The notes: a model not told the origin generated them from the sequence alone. 64,000 bases of DNA from Salinimonas iocasae (GCF_006228385.1 NZ_CP039852.1:3178001-3242000), one strand, 5' to 3'; positions 8,173 through 17,707 are shown, counted from the first letter of the stretch. A program made the numbers and translations.

Positions 8173-10929
8173 TTAGAACGTGTAGCTATAGCTTAAGCCG
8201 AATTCAATTCCGCGTTCTTCGCGCAACAAATCAAGGCCTTCCTGTTCAATGCGTTTTTCCTGGTCCAGCAGGTTTTTAATACTGAATTTCACCTGCGAAT
8301 TGAAATCCGGATAATACGAGTAATTAAAGTCGATTGAATGGAACGTCTGTTCCTCTGCATCTTCATTACCACGTGTTCCGGGCACGATAATTCGTGGACC
8401 AAAGGCGTTATAAACCAGTGTGGCAGAATGCTCGCCATTGGGTGAGTCATAACCCATCTGCAGGTTCAGTACCCACTCAGAGTGACCAACCAGACGACGC
8501 TCGTTGTTGGTAACGATATTCGACGCGCTGGTTGCATCAAGCGCATCAAGTAACTGGCGCTCAAACAGACTGGTGCGATCATCATCGGCAGCACCGATGA
8601 CAACTTCTGAGTCGGACATGGTCACGTTACCAGTCACGAAGAAGTCGACCAAACGGTCATCGATGATGCTCAGGTCCTGCAGAAACTCGACTTCCACACC
8701 GTATAATTCACCGGACTCACCGTTGGCAGTCAGCAAGTTTGGCGCTGCACCACCTACTGTACCCAGCTCAACCAGCTCAATCGGGTTTTCGATGTCTTTG
8801 TAGAATATCGCTGCTGACAGGTTATTACCGGCTTCACGATACCATTCCCAACGAAAATCTGCGTTGCGAAGTTTTGAGCTTTTCAGCAAAGGCGAACCAC
8901 GTACCAGGAACTCTGTTAACGGGTCAATGAAGAACGTGGTACTGATATCACGTAGATCCGGACGAATTGCCGATTCACTGATATTAAAGCGGAACTGCAT
9001 CTCATCATCCATGATGTAAGTGACCGCCAGTGACGGGAAGAAATCATCTTCCATAAACGCCAATTGCGCAATTTCCTCAGACTCTACCGAGAACGTGTTC
9101 GCGTGCGCGGAAAACGGCACGGAAATCTGACGGAAGTCTTCATACCGCACACCGCCTGAGAAGCGCCACTTATTATTGATAAACGCATCAGCCATCAGGT
9201 AATACGCATCAACTTTAGTTCCTGCGGCGTATTCATCACCGTCAGCCATGTTTGACTGTAAGATTCCGGCACCGGTTGAACTGCCGTAAAAGTCGTCACT
9301 GGCCAACTGGTCTGCAGCAAAGATCTCATCAATTTGATCACCGAACAAGGCGTCATCTGCTATAGCACGGTGCGGAACCTGAATCGTGATATTTTCTGCT
9401 TTACGGGCTTTTTCGAAAAAGTCCGCACCAGCCTTAACTTCCAGATCGATGCCATCAAGCATGATGGGATAGCCTAAGTTCCAGCCCCACGTATCAGAAA
9501 CATCCCGCAGACTCTGATACTGACGATTCACGTTAGTTGCAGATACATCCTGCAGTTGCTGTGAGATAAACTCACCATCGTCCAGATTCTTCTGGTAGGT
9601 CGCTGACAAGCCACCGGGCGCATCCCGGTTTGCACGACTGGTGCCGGCATACCAATCGAAATACATGAAGTTAAGCTTAGGGAAGTTGTGCGTGCCTTTG
9701 ATTTGGCTGGAGGTCATACGACGCTCTTCAAAAAGCATATCAACACGCTCAAGTTCACGGGTGCCAAAAATAGTTTCGTTCACGTCAACAAAATCACGCA
9801 CACGAACACGATCGTTCATGTCGTGCAGTATAACGTTAGTAAGCTCCAGGCGATGGTTACTGTTGTATTCGTAACCTACGTTAAACATTCCGCTCCAACT
9901 GACGCTTTGCTCTGTTTCAACACCATCATACGATTGTGCAAAGCACTTACCATTTTCTTTTTCACTGTCTGGTAAGTCAGCGCAGCCGACGGTACCCAGA
10001 TTAGTACCTGACTTTTCCCGCCCGACATTCCATTCGTTTTCGTAAGAAATGGCTGATAAGAATCCGAATTCACCAACATCGGTAACAAAGCGGTTACCTA
10101 ATGTGGCGCCAATATCAAAATCAGGGTCTACATTTTTAGGATCCGGGCCGATATCCCAGAACATTGAGCCCAGCATTTCCTTGCGCTCTTCAAGCGTCAG
10201 CGGATAAGTGCCAGAGCCTTCAATGCCATCATCGGCCTGTGCTTTATCCAGATTAGACTGAATCACACCAGACAGTGCACGCGTACCATCGTCGCGACCT
10301 GTCCAGTCATCACCACCGCCACTGTAGAAAAAGCCATCTGTAGAATTGTTGGTGTTATAGTCAACGCCACCAGAAAGCTTGAAAACAAATTCCGACGGGA
10401 TGGACTTGGTGCGGATATTTACATTACCCCCACCGAAGTGTGCTGGCATATCCGGAGAAAACGACTTTTGTACGTTCAGGCTTTCAATAATATCCGATGG
10501 AAATAAATCCAGCGGTACAACTGAGCGGGTTGGATCCGGGCTGGGTACGCCCATGCCGTTTAGCTGTGTACTTGAGTAGCGCTCACCTAAACCACGCACA
10601 TAAATAAATTTGCCATCTACCAGGGTTAGACCTGTTACACGACGAAGTGCTGATGCTGCGTCACCGTCGCCGGTACGTGAGATCTGGTCAGCACCTAAAA
10701 TATCTGCCACGAATGCCTGATTCTGACGTTCCTGCAATACCGCTGCGGCTGTGCCTTTGAGTCGTGTGCCGGTGGCAACAACTTCTTCGATGACTTCCTG
10801 TTCATCGGCCTGAGTCTGACCTTCCTGCGCCAGTGCTGCCTGAGAGGAAAGTGCGCTCGCCATTAGTGCTACGCTTACTGCTGCGTATAGCTTCGATTTT
10901 GATGGCATCGAACGGCTTTTGTAAATCAT
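8173..10929 (-). CDS. TonB-dependent receptor of the large Alteromonadales type, substrate unknown
   Basis: Outer-membrane 22-strand barrel with N-terminal plug; 918 residues, signal peptide to about residue 35 (ALSSQAALAQ). A TonB-box-like EEVVATGTR lies near 48, the plug spans about 60-190 (RVTGLTLVDGKFIYVRGLGE), and the barrel ends in a terminal aromatic (YSYTF). Start ATG 10929 is preceded by GGAG. It lies downstream of the beta-helix lipoprotein and upstream of the TonB cluster, close to phoBR and a PstS-like gene. I therefore infer a phosphorus-containing ligand, but nothing in the sequence proves it. It resembles receptors annotated only as TonB-dependent receptor. Confidence 0.9.
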   Translation of the reverse strand: MIYKSRSMPSKSKLYAAVSVALMASALSSQAALAQEGQTQADEQEVIEEVVATGTRLKGTAAAVLQERQNQAFVADILGADQISRTGDGDAASALRRVTGLTLVDGKFIYVRGLGERYSSTQLNGMGVPSPDPTRSVVPLDLFPSDIIESLNVQKSFSPDMPAHFGGGNVNIRTKSIPSEFVFKLSGGVDYNTNNSTDGFFYSGGGDDWTGRDDGTRALSGVIQSNLDKAQADDGIEGSGTYPLTLEERKEMLGSMFWDIGPDPKNVDPDFDIGATLGNRFVTDVGEFGFLSAISYENEWNVGREKSGTNLGTVGCADLPDSEKENGKCFAQSYDGVETEQSVSWSGMFNVGYEYNSNHRLELTNVILHDMNDRVRVRDFVDVNETIFGTRELERVDMLFEERRMTSSQIKGTHNFPKLNFMYFDWYAGTSRANRDAPGGLSATYQKNLDDGEFISQQLQDVSATNVNRQYQSLRDVSDTWGWNLGYPIMLDGIDLEVKAGADFFEKARKAENITIQVPHRAIADDALFGDQIDEIFAADQLASDDFYGSSTGAGILQSNMADGDEYAAGTKVDAYYLMADAFINNKWRFSGGVRYEDFRQISVPFSAHANTFSVESEEIAQLAFMEDDFFPSLAVTYIMDDEMQFRFNISESAIRPDLRDISTTFFIDPLTEFLVRGSPLLKSSKLRNADFRWEWYREAGNNLSAAIFYKDIENPIELVELGTVGGAAPNLLTANGESGELYGVEVEFLQDLSIIDDRLVDFFVTGNVTMSDSEVVIGAADDDRTSLFERQLLDALDATSASNIVTNNERRLVGHSEWVLNLQMGYDSPNGEHSATLVYNAFGPRIIVPGTRGNEDAEEQTFHSIDFNYSYYPDFNSQVKFSIKNLLDQEKRIEQEGLDLLREERGIEFGLSYSYTF

Positions 10930-10977
10930 GCTAAAAAACTCCGTTAGAGCTGAGTCTGGAATTAGGGGCTTCTAACA

Positions 10978-11005
10978 GCTTAGGCGCCGTATCAGGCGCC
11001 TAAGC
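10978..11005. other. Intergenic perfect hairpin between lipoprotein and receptor genes
   Basis: Eleven-base arms GCTTAGGCGCC and GGCGCCTAAGC enclose a GTATCA loop. On the minus strand, in which both neighbouring genes are read, no T-run follows it; a T-run follows only on the plus strand. It therefore looks more like an mRNA-stabilising or processing stem between two co-transcribed genes than a terminator. Confidence 0.6.
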
Positions 11006-11032
11006 ATTTTTATCTACTTTATGGGGTAAGCC

Positions 11033-12481
11033 TTATTCCAGACCTACTGTTACCCAGCTTTCAGTCCAGTCAGTTGTAGCATCCATCGCACCAATATAGT
11101 CGGTAGCATCGAAGAAGCTATCGTCAATACTGACACTGCCTTCAAGCAATACAGAGCCTTCAGCCGGCTGATAGCCGTTGTCAGCCAGTCCCAGGCCATC
11201 CTGTGCAACAACACTGTTACCGTCCTGCCCTTCGAACCAGGCTTGCGTAAAGCCGTCGCTGCCGTCGTCGTCGCTGAAGTTATTGCCTTCAGCACAGGCA
11301 ACCACAGAATTGGTCATAGTCAAATCACCCGCATCGGCATTGGCTTGTGACTCTGCACCATTAATACGCAGACAGTTGCTGTAAGCATCTGGTCCGGTAA
11401 TGACAAAACCAGAAAGCGCACCCGCAGTACCAGCACGTAAACGAACACCATTAGCATCGTCTGCACCGATGATAGTCACGTTGGCAACGGTAGGGTTTGT
11501 CAACGGCGTCGCCGCTGCATCAAATTCGCTGTTATCTGATTCAAAGGCATTGTCACCATCAGCAGCATCCTGTTTGATAAGCACATATTGCGCTTTACCC
11601 GTCCAGCCGAATGACCAGTCGAAAGAGTCGTCACCGTTAGCTGTGAGCACAATGTGCTTAACATTAACTGTGCCACCGAAAAATTCGATACCGTCATCCA
11701 GATTCTGGTGAACCTGAATATAGTCGACCTCAGTGCCTGAACCTACACCAGCAAAGCTGATTCCGTTTAACTCGTCACCGTTACCCAGCGTACGACCTGC
11801 GTGCTTGACGATGACATAGTTAAGCACACCAGAGTTATCTTCAGGCATGTTTCCGCCAAACTGACCGGCGTCACCTTCTGCAGAAACACCACAGTTGTTC
11901 AGTTCGTCTTCGGTCGCTTCGCCTACCTGATCACCACATGAGTTAGCTGGCGCACGGCCCAGTAATACCAGTCCGCCCCACTGACCAATTGTAGTTTCCT
12001 GACCAGTTACGTCCTGAATAGATGTCATCGTGATGGGCGCTTCAGCTGTACCGTTTGCCATGATTTGAGAACCACGACGAACAACCAGAAAATCTTCACC
12101 GGCCTGGCCAATGATGGTAGTGCCTGCTTCGATAGTCAGTACCGCTGAGTTTTCGTTATCGCCACCTACTGCAGTACGGCCATCCAGTACCCAGTGCGCA
12201 TCGGCGCTTAGTGTCGCATCTTCGTTGAATTCAACATTTGAAGATAACTGGTAAACCGGTTTATCTGTAATTTCAGGAAAGTTAGCTGAAACGTCGGATG
12301 CCAGGCCTGCAGAGACCAGTGGATTAGCATCGCCATCTGTTGGAGGATCAGTCGGGGTGGGATTAGCAGTGCCGCCTTCGTTTGTAACGTCACCTTCATT
12401 GATATTAATGTCACCGCCGCAACCAGCAAGCACTAGCGCGCTGGCAATTGCAGATGCTTGAAACAGATGCTTAATAGTCAT
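11033..12481 (-). CDS. Surface/periplasmic lipoprotein with beta-helix repeats
   Basis: A 482-residue lipoprotein: signal peptide with lipobox LVLAGC at about residue 21, an Asn/Pro/Thr-rich linker (about 25-55), then a right-handed beta-helix-like body. The body has recurrent short strands and Gly/Asn turns (LTIEAGTTIIGQ, GIEFFGGTVNVKHIVLTANG). Proteins of this type commonly accompany TonB-dependent receptors in Alteromonadales; no catalytic motif is visible and the function is unknown. It is the first gene before the receptor at 10929, with 103 bases between them holding only a hairpin. A weaker Pho-box-like site lies about 60 bases upstream. The low-pI, Asp-rich composition fits an exported marine protein. 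Confidence 0.75.
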   Translation of the reverse strand: MTIKHLFQASAIASALVLAGCGGDININEGDVTNEGGTANPTPTDPPTDGDANPLVSAGLASDVSANFPEITDKPVYQLSSNVEFNEDATLSADAHWVLDGRTAVGGDNENSAVLTIEAGTTIIGQAGEDFLVVRRGSQIMANGTAEAPITMTSIQDVTGQETTIGQWGGLVLLGRAPANSCGDQVGEATEDELNNCGVSAEGDAGQFGGNMPEDNSGVLNYVIVKHAGRTLGNGDELNGISFAGVGSGTEVDYIQVHQNLDDGIEFFGGTVNVKHIVLTANGDDSFDWSFGWTGKAQYVLIKQDAADGDNAFESDNSEFDAAATPLTNPTVANVTIIGADDANGVRLRAGTAGALSGFVITGPDAYSNCLRINGAESQANADAGDLTMTNSVVACAEGNNFSDDDGSDGFTQAWFEGQDGNSVVAQDGLGLADNGYQPAEGSVLLEGSVSIDDSFFDATDYIGAMDATTDWTESWVTVGLE

Positions 12482-12539
12482 TCGATTCTCCGTCAGGACT
12501 ATGTATTTTTAAAAGACAGGAGAAGACTACATAAGCTTA

Positions 12540-12557
12540 ATGACACTTTTGTTACAT
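12540..12557 (-). promoter_or_regulatory. Possible Pho box before the lipoprotein-receptor pair
   Basis: Minus-strand ATGTAACAAAAGTGTCAT fits 14 of 18 consensus positions, and further TGTGACAG/GTGTCAT fragments lie directly upstream. No good -10 is obvious at the expected place. The rest of the gap 12482-12766 is AT-rich and holds no gene. Confidence 0.4.
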
Positions 12558-12766
12558 TATGACACTGTCACAAAAGTTTTATATTTTTGCCGGAACTGAA
12601 AAATATAGCTTTAAATTCAATTATTTACACTAAACCTTAAGTGATATTTTATATGATTTCCGTTTAACGAGTCGCTTTTTTCAGCATGCAGGCCAGGACC
12701 CACTGATTTTTTGAGCTACAGTAAAAGGTCACCTGCCTGATAGGCTATATCGCCCCCTGGCGGCAT

Positions 12767-13720
12767 TTACTTCTCATCCAGTAAACGCCGCTGGCGTAGT
12801 AAGACATCATCACGTACCGGAAAGTAGCCATCTCTGGCTACCTGTTGCTGACCCTGCCGGGACAAAATAAAACGCAGAAACTCTCTTTCCAGTACTGGCA
12901 ACGGTTTCCCCGGTGCCTTATTGATGACGAGATAAAGAAAACGGGAAAAAGGATACGTTTCATTGCGAACTGTGTCGCTGGTGAGCGGTATAAGGTGTGC
13001 TTTATCTTCACCGATAGGCAGTGCACGCACCCCGGCAGTTTTATACCCGTATGCTGCGTATCCCATGCCGTTTCGACTGGTAGCCACCGAGAGCACAACA
13101 GAGGCCGAGCCGGGCTGCTCATTAACAGTGGCTCTGAAATCGCCGTCGCACAGGGCCATGACTTTAAACAGCCCGTAAGTGCCCGAAACGGAATTACGCC
13201 CAAACAGACGGATGGGGGAATTGCTAATGCCGGTATCCACCCCTAACTGATGCCAGCGAGTGATTGGCTCTGGCCCGCCGCAAAAGCGGGTGTGTGAGAA
13301 GATAGCATCAACCTCTTGCAGTGTGGCTCCTTCAATTGGATTGCGCCGCTCTACAAAAATGGCAATGGCGTCCATGGCAACCCGCAATACGGTAGGCGGA
13401 TAGCCGTGTTCTCGCGTGAATTCACGAATTTCGCTGGGCTTCAGCGCCCGGCTCATCGGGCCGATGGTTGCCGTGCCTTCGGTAAGTGCCGGCGGCGCAG
13501 TCGATGAACCTGACGCCTGTATCTGAAATTTCACCTGCGGGTAGAGCGTCTTAAATTCCTGCGACCAGAATGTCATCAGGTTTGCCAGCGTATCAGAGCC
13601 CACAGACGTAATTTTGCCTGCCACACCTGGCTGGCGCGTATATTCCGGAACATCATCAGTAGCCGCCATGAGTACAGCAGGCATTACGCAAATGAATAAC
13701 GCGGCGATTGTTTTGAGCAT
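12767..13720 (-). CDS. PstS-like phosphate-binding protein
   Basis: Periplasmic substrate-binding protein of the PstS family, 317 residues with signal peptide (IAALFICVMPAVLMA). Motifs include the phosphate-loop-like GSDTLANLM, QASGSSTAPPALTEGTATIG and NSVSGTYGLFK. Its ATG shares one base with the phoR stop (TAATG), so it is translationally coupled to the sensor kinase. No pstCAB permease genes follow; the window continues with the lipoprotein and receptor instead. The protein may therefore sense or scavenge phosphate for a permease encoded elsewhere, or assist the sensory pathway; this is inference. Confidence 0.88.
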   Translation of the reverse strand: MLKTIAALFICVMPAVLMAATDDVPEYTRQPGVAGKITSVGSDTLANLMTFWSQEFKTLYPQVKFQIQASGSSTAPPALTEGTATIGPMSRALKPSEIREFTREHGYPPTVLRVAMDAIAIFVERRNPIEGATLQEVDAIFSHTRFCGGPEPITRWHQLGVDTGISNSPIRLFGRNSVSGTYGLFKVMALCDGDFRATVNEQPGSASVVLSVATSRNGMGYAAYGYKTAGVRALPIGEDKAHLIPLTSDTVRNETYPFSRFLYLVINKAPGKPLPVLEREFLRFILSRQGQQQVARDGYFPVRDDVLLRQRRLLDEK

Positions 13721-15018
13721 TATGTCCCCGCTATCAATTCCTGACTGAGTAAAAACGAAAACTCACTACCCTGCCCGACAGTACTGGCAATTTCGAGTCT
13801 TGAGTTATGGTGAGTCAGCACATGTTTAACTATCGACAGCCCCAGTCCGGAGCCGCCGGTCTTACGGGAACGGGCCTTATCTACCCGGTAGAAACGCTCC
13901 GTCAGACGCGCCAGGTGATTTTGCGCAATGCCATCACCGTTATCTACCACCATAAAGCGTGCGCCCTCGTTATCGGCTTTCCAGTAAACGTCTATCTGAC
14001 CACCAGCGGGCGTATAATGTACGGCGTTAAACACCAGGTTAGAGCAGGCGCTGCGCAGCTCTGTTTCTACCCCGAACACTTTCAGCGCATTATCAATGTG
14101 AAAAGTAATCGTGTGATGCTTATCTTTATTCAGAGCCTGCGCCTCAGCTTCCATCTGCCGGAACATTGCCGGCATATCCACGATGTTTTCGTAAATGCGC
14201 TCAGAGCTTGCCTCAATACGCGATAATACCAGTAAGTCCTCGACCAGATTTTGCATCCGCTGGGTCTGGGCAGCCATCTCGTTTATCGCTTTGGCCTGAA
14301 ACGGGTTTTCCTGTTCATCAGCGGGCAACAACTCAAGATAGCCATGCAGTACCGTCAATGGCGTGCGCAGTTCATGTGACACATTAGCCACAAAGTCTTT
14401 ACGCATTTCTTCTAACTGCGACACCCGGGTAATGTCGCGGGCGATCAGCAGCAGGTGCGCCTCGCCATAAGGCATGATGCGGTACTCGAATGTCTTGCCC
14501 GGGTTGGTGGGAGCCGGCACCTCAATGGGATGGTCGAAATCCCCGGCATGAAAATAAGCAATAAAGTCAGGATGGCGGATAAGGTTATCCAGACGCCGTC
14601 CGGCATCGGCCGGCCACTTCAATCCTAGATCGAGGCGGGCCAAACGGTTACACCAAATAATGTTGGCTTTGGCATCGACTACCACAGCCGCGTCAGGAAG
14701 TGCTTCAGAACCTTCGCGAAAACGCTTTACCAGCTCACCCAGCTCTTTGCGTTTATTGCGATTACGCCGCTGCAGGTAATAGATACCTTCATAAATATGT
14801 TCCCACACCCCCTTTACAGTAGGTGGCGACATCTTGCGGCTGTGCCACAACCAGCGATTCAGCTTGAGCAGTTGCCAATAGTTGATAGTAAGCAACACCA
14901 GCGCCCCCAGCGTTATCGCCAGCAACATGTCATCCAGGTACCATCCCACTACAGCAAACACCAGCAAATAACCGCCTAATCGCAGCAGGCTTTTTAACCA
15001 GGAAAAAGGATAATACAT
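13720..15018 (-). CDS. phoR: Phosphate regulon sensor histidine kinase
   Basis: Membrane sensor kinase that phosphorylates PhoB when phosphate is short. The 432 residues show two closely spaced N-terminal hydrophobic segments (about 10-45), a PAS domain (LPDAAVVVDAKANIIWCNRL, about 105-200), the HisKA phospho-acceptor in FVANVSHELRTPLTVLHGYL (about 210-230), and an HATPase domain with NLVFNAVHYTP, VVDNGDGI and GGSGLGLSIVKHVL. Length is that of PhoR. It follows phoB after 72 bases, which carry a small hairpin, and overlaps the pstS-like gene by one base. Confidence 0.95.
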   Translation of the reverse strand: MYYPFSWLKSLLRLGGYLLVFAVVGWYLDDMLLAITLGALVLLTINYWQLLKLNRWLWHSRKMSPPTVKGVWEHIYEGIYYLQRRNRNKRKELGELVKRFREGSEALPDAAVVVDAKANIIWCNRLARLDLGLKWPADAGRRLDNLIRHPDFIAYFHAGDFDHPIEVPAPTNPGKTFEYRIMPYGEAHLLLIARDITRVSQLEEMRKDFVANVSHELRTPLTVLHGYLELLPADEQENPFQAKAINEMAAQTQRMQNLVEDLLVLSRIEASSERIYENIVDMPAMFRQMEAEAQALNKDKHHTITFHIDNALKVFGVETELRSACSNLVFNAVHYTPAGGQIDVYWKADNEGARFMVVDNGDGIAQNHLARLTERFYRVDKARSRKTGGSGLGLSIVKHVLTHHNSRLEIASTVGQGSEFSFLLSQELIAGT

Positions 15019-15056
15019 AGTTGACGCGTCAAACCTTGGTTGGGGAGATGAGCAAA

Positions 15057-15079
15057 GGCACAGTGTAGAGAACTGTGCC
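15057..15079. other. Small hairpin between phoB and phoR
   Basis: Eight-base perfect arms GGCACAGT and ACTGTGCC around a seven-base loop; on the coding strand it is followed by CTTTGCTC rather than a full T-run. It could attenuate phoR expression relative to phoB. Confidence 0.5.
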
Positions 15080-15090
15080 GGTAAAGGAAG

Positions 15091-15777
15091 TTATTTTGTA
15101 GAAAAGCGATACCCTGCACCACGAACTGTTTGAATCATCGCATCGTGGCTATGCTTGGCAATTGCTTTACGCAGACGACGAATGTGAACATCTACGGTAC
15201 GATCTTCCACATACACATTCGTGCCCCAAACGTTGTCCAGCAGCTGCTCGCGTGAATAAACCCGCTCAGGGTGTGTCATAAAAAAGTGCAGCAACTTGAA
15301 TTCGGTGGGCCCCATATCTACCGCTTCGTCGTTTGCCGACACACGATGCGAGGTGGGTTCCAGTTTCAGTCCGTTAAACTCGATGGGCTCTTCTTTTGAA
15401 GTTGGCGTCACGCGACGCATTACCGCTTTAATTCGCGCTACCAGCTCTTTAGGTGAAAACGGCTTGGTAATGTAATCATCAGCGCCTGCATCCAGCCCTC
15501 GAATCTTGTCGTCTTCCTCACCACGTGCGGTAAGCATAATGACCGGGATATCGCGGGTAAACTCATGTTGTTTAAGATTTTTAGCCAGCTGAACACCGCT
15601 GCCACCGGGTAACATCCAGTCCAGCAAAATCAGATCCGGATACGGCTCACAGATTTTTTCCTGTGCAATATCATAGTCTTCCGCTTCAACGGTAGTAAAA
15701 CCAGATTGCTCCAGGACAAACTTTAACATTTCGCGAATTGGCGCTTCGTCCTCTACCAATAAGACTGTCCGAGACAT
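15091..15777 (-). CDS. phoB: Phosphate regulon response regulator PhoB
   Basis: OmpR-class activator of phosphate-starvation genes. The receiver domain (residues 1-120) carries LLVEDEAPI, the phospho-acceptor aspartate in [10 protein letters not shown], and KPFSPKEL. The winged-helix domain carries [20 protein letters not shown] and [12 protein letters not shown]. With the ATG at 15777, preceded by AGGAA, the protein has 228 residues, one less than E. coli PhoB. An in-frame ATG 18 bases further upstream has no ribosome binding site. Two tandem Pho boxes lie upstream, so phoB is probably autoregulated. Confidence 0.96.
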   Translation of the reverse strand: MSRTVLLVEDEAPIREMLKFVLEQSGFTTVEAEDYDIAQEKICEPYPDLILLDWMLPGGSGVQLAKNLKQHEFTRDIPVIMLTARGEEDDKIRGLDAGADDYITKPFSPKELVARIKAVMRRVTPTSKEEPIEFNGLKLEPTSHRVSANDEAVDMGPTEFKLLHFFMTHPERVYSREQLLDNVWGTNVYVEDRTVDVHIRRLRKAIAKHSHDAMIQTVRGAGYRFSTK

Positions 15778-15809
15778 AGACTGTTTCCTGCTCATTTTTA
15801 AACGCCGCC

Positions 15810-15863
15810 ATTATTCATTGAATCTGTGACAGTTTTATTAAATGGGTTACAGTTATATGTCAA
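15810..15863 (-). promoter_or_regulatory. Tandem Pho boxes and -10 element of phoBR
   Basis: Minus strand, in order: TTGACATATAACTGTAAC (16/18 to the PhoB consensus), two bases, ATTTAATAAAACTGTCAC (15/18), ten bases, AATAAT as -10 (15815-15810). The half-sites recur about every 10-11 bases, one helical turn, as in known PhoB promoters. Confidence 0.75.
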
Positions 15864-15970
15864 GTTTTTGACCAAACCATTGCAAAGCGGGGTTTACGTT
15901 ATTCTGCTTGTTTAAACACCAATTTGTGCATATTCTTGGGCAATGAGGAAAAGGATCAGGGTAAGGATAT

Positions 15971-17707
15971 GTGGTTCACATGACCCCAGTAAAAACCGGC
16001 TTGTCGAAAAAATTGCTGACGCGTGTTCTGTCGGTTTATTTTATCCTGACATTCATCGTGACTGTGGGCCAGATTTTCACTGAGTATTTCAGCACCAAGC
16101 AGAATATTGAAGGTGAGCTACAAACTCTTAAAAATACGTTTTCTACCAGTCTGACCCGAGCAATATGGGAACTTAATACGCCCCAGGCGCTGACTATCGC
16201 CCGCGGCCTGATGGAACTGCCTATCGTTGAAGGCGTTCAAATTCGTGATGAAACCGGCGAATATATTGCCAACCTTGGCAATACCGCAGATCAGCCCCGT
16301 CAGCCTATCAACAGCGGTATGATGCAGGACCACCCCGGCGGCGTTTTCGGCTACAGCTTCCCGCTTATTTTTGAGTTTTCCGGGCGCGCCTCGCACGTCG
16401 GTGATGTTACCCTGTATTCCAGTTTTGATATTATTTACAGTCGGATCGAAATCGGCATTTTCTTTCTGATTGGTAATGCCATTGTCAAAACGGCCTTTCT
16501 GGTCTTCCTGTTTATGACGGCCTTTCGCCGCTTGCTATCTGAACCGCTGGCCAGTATCACCGAGCAAATGAGTGCTTTTGATCCTGAGCACCCTAAAGAC
16601 TCGAAAATTTCTGTTTTTGTTGAGGACGATAATGAACTTCGTCGTCTGCAGTTTTCCTACAATCAGGTTATCGATGATCTGATAGCCTCGCAGAACAAGT
16701 TGCGTGGCACGCAAATGAAACTGGAACGCAGTTACCAGCAGATTGATGAACAAAATCTGCTGCTGGAACAGGAAGTCGCCAAAAAGACCGCTTCGCTGTC
16801 GCAGATAATGCTGGATCTCGAGCAGCAAAAAGATGAGCTAATCGGCAATCAGCGTGAGCTGCGTGCCGAAATTGAAAACCGACAGCGCGTTGAAAACGAG
16901 CTGAGAAAGCGAAACAACGAGCTGGCCAGCTCAATGGACACACTCAACCAAGCCAAAGACCAGTTGCTGGAGTCTGAGCGAATGGCCACCTTAGGCGGCC
17001 TTGTTGCCGGTATCACCCATGATGTAAATACTCCTATCGGAGTGAGCGTGACAGCGGCCAGCTTCCTTGAAGACAGGCTGAACAAACTGCAAAAGCAGTT
17101 TGAAGATAAAACCCTGACTGCGGGTCAGATGGAAAGTTTTCTGGATGAATCCCACCAGACAACCTCATTATTGATGAAGAACCTGCAGCGCGCCTGTGAG
17201 CTTATCGAGTCGTTCAAACAGATTTCGGTTGACCAAACCAGTGACGCTGAGCGCAAGTTCAATCTTGGTGAGTACATCGATGAGGTCATGCAGTCACTCA
17301 AACCCAGCTTCAAACACACTACACATAAATTTAATATTGAGTGCCCCGACGATTTGGTCATTCGCTGTGCGCCCGGCGTTATCGCCCAAATCATTACGAA
17401 TATGGTAATGAACTCGCTGATTCACGGTTTCGACGGTGTCCATAATGGACGGGTTTCCCTTAGCGTGAGTGTCGACGGCGATGACGTTGTTATGGATTAT
17501 CGCGATAACGGTAAAGGGCTTACCGAAGCGCAATTAGATAAGCTTTTTGATGCCTTTTTTACCACCCGTCGCAGTGACGGCGGCAGCGGACTGGGCACCC
17601 ACATCATGTATAACCTGGTGACCCAGGCATTAAACGGTACAATTACGCCGACCAGCGCGCCGGGCAAAGGCTTAAGTTACCATATCCGCTTCCCGCTGCG
17701 CCGTTAG
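15971..17707 (+). CDS. Membrane sensor histidine kinase, no adjacent response regulator
   Basis: 578 residues. A first membrane span lies at about 19-40, a periplasmic sensor region at about 42-155 (FSTSLTRAIWELNTPQALTI) and a second span at about 160-185. A HAMP-like linker and a long coiled coil (about 235-345, many Glu/Gln/Leu) follow, then the phospho-acceptor His in LVAGITHDVNTPIG and an HATPase domain (MNSLIHGFDG, DYRDNGKGL, GSGLGTHIMYNL). The GTG at 15971 has AAGGA five bases upstream and was preferred to the ATG nine bases later. It diverges from phoB and is followed by rdgC, so its partner regulator and signal are unknown. Confidence 0.88.
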   Translation: MVHMTPVKTGLSKKLLTRVLSVYFILTFIVTVGQIFTEYFSTKQNIEGELQTLKNTFSTSLTRAIWELNTPQALTIARGLMELPIVEGVQIRDETGEYIANLGNTADQPRQPINSGMMQDHPGGVFGYSFPLIFEFSGRASHVGDVTLYSSFDIIYSRIEIGIFFLIGNAIVKTAFLVFLFMTAFRRLLSEPLASITEQMSAFDPEHPKDSKISVFVEDDNELRRLQFSYNQVIDDLIASQNKLRGTQMKLERSYQQIDEQNLLLEQEVAKKTASLSQIMLDLEQQKDELIGNQRELRAEIENRQRVENELRKRNNELASSMDTLNQAKDQLLESERMATLGGLVAGITHDVNTPIGVSVTAASFLEDRLNKLQKQFEDKTLTAGQMESFLDESHQTTSLLMKNLQRACELIESFKQISVDQTSDAERKFNLGEYIDEVMQSLKPSFKHTTHKFNIECPDDLVIRCAPGVIAQIITNMVMNSLIHGFDGVHNGRVSLSVSVDGDDVVMDYRDNGKGLTEAQLDKLFDAFFTTRRSDGGSGLGTHIMYNLVTQALNGTITPTSAPGKGLSYHIRFPLRR

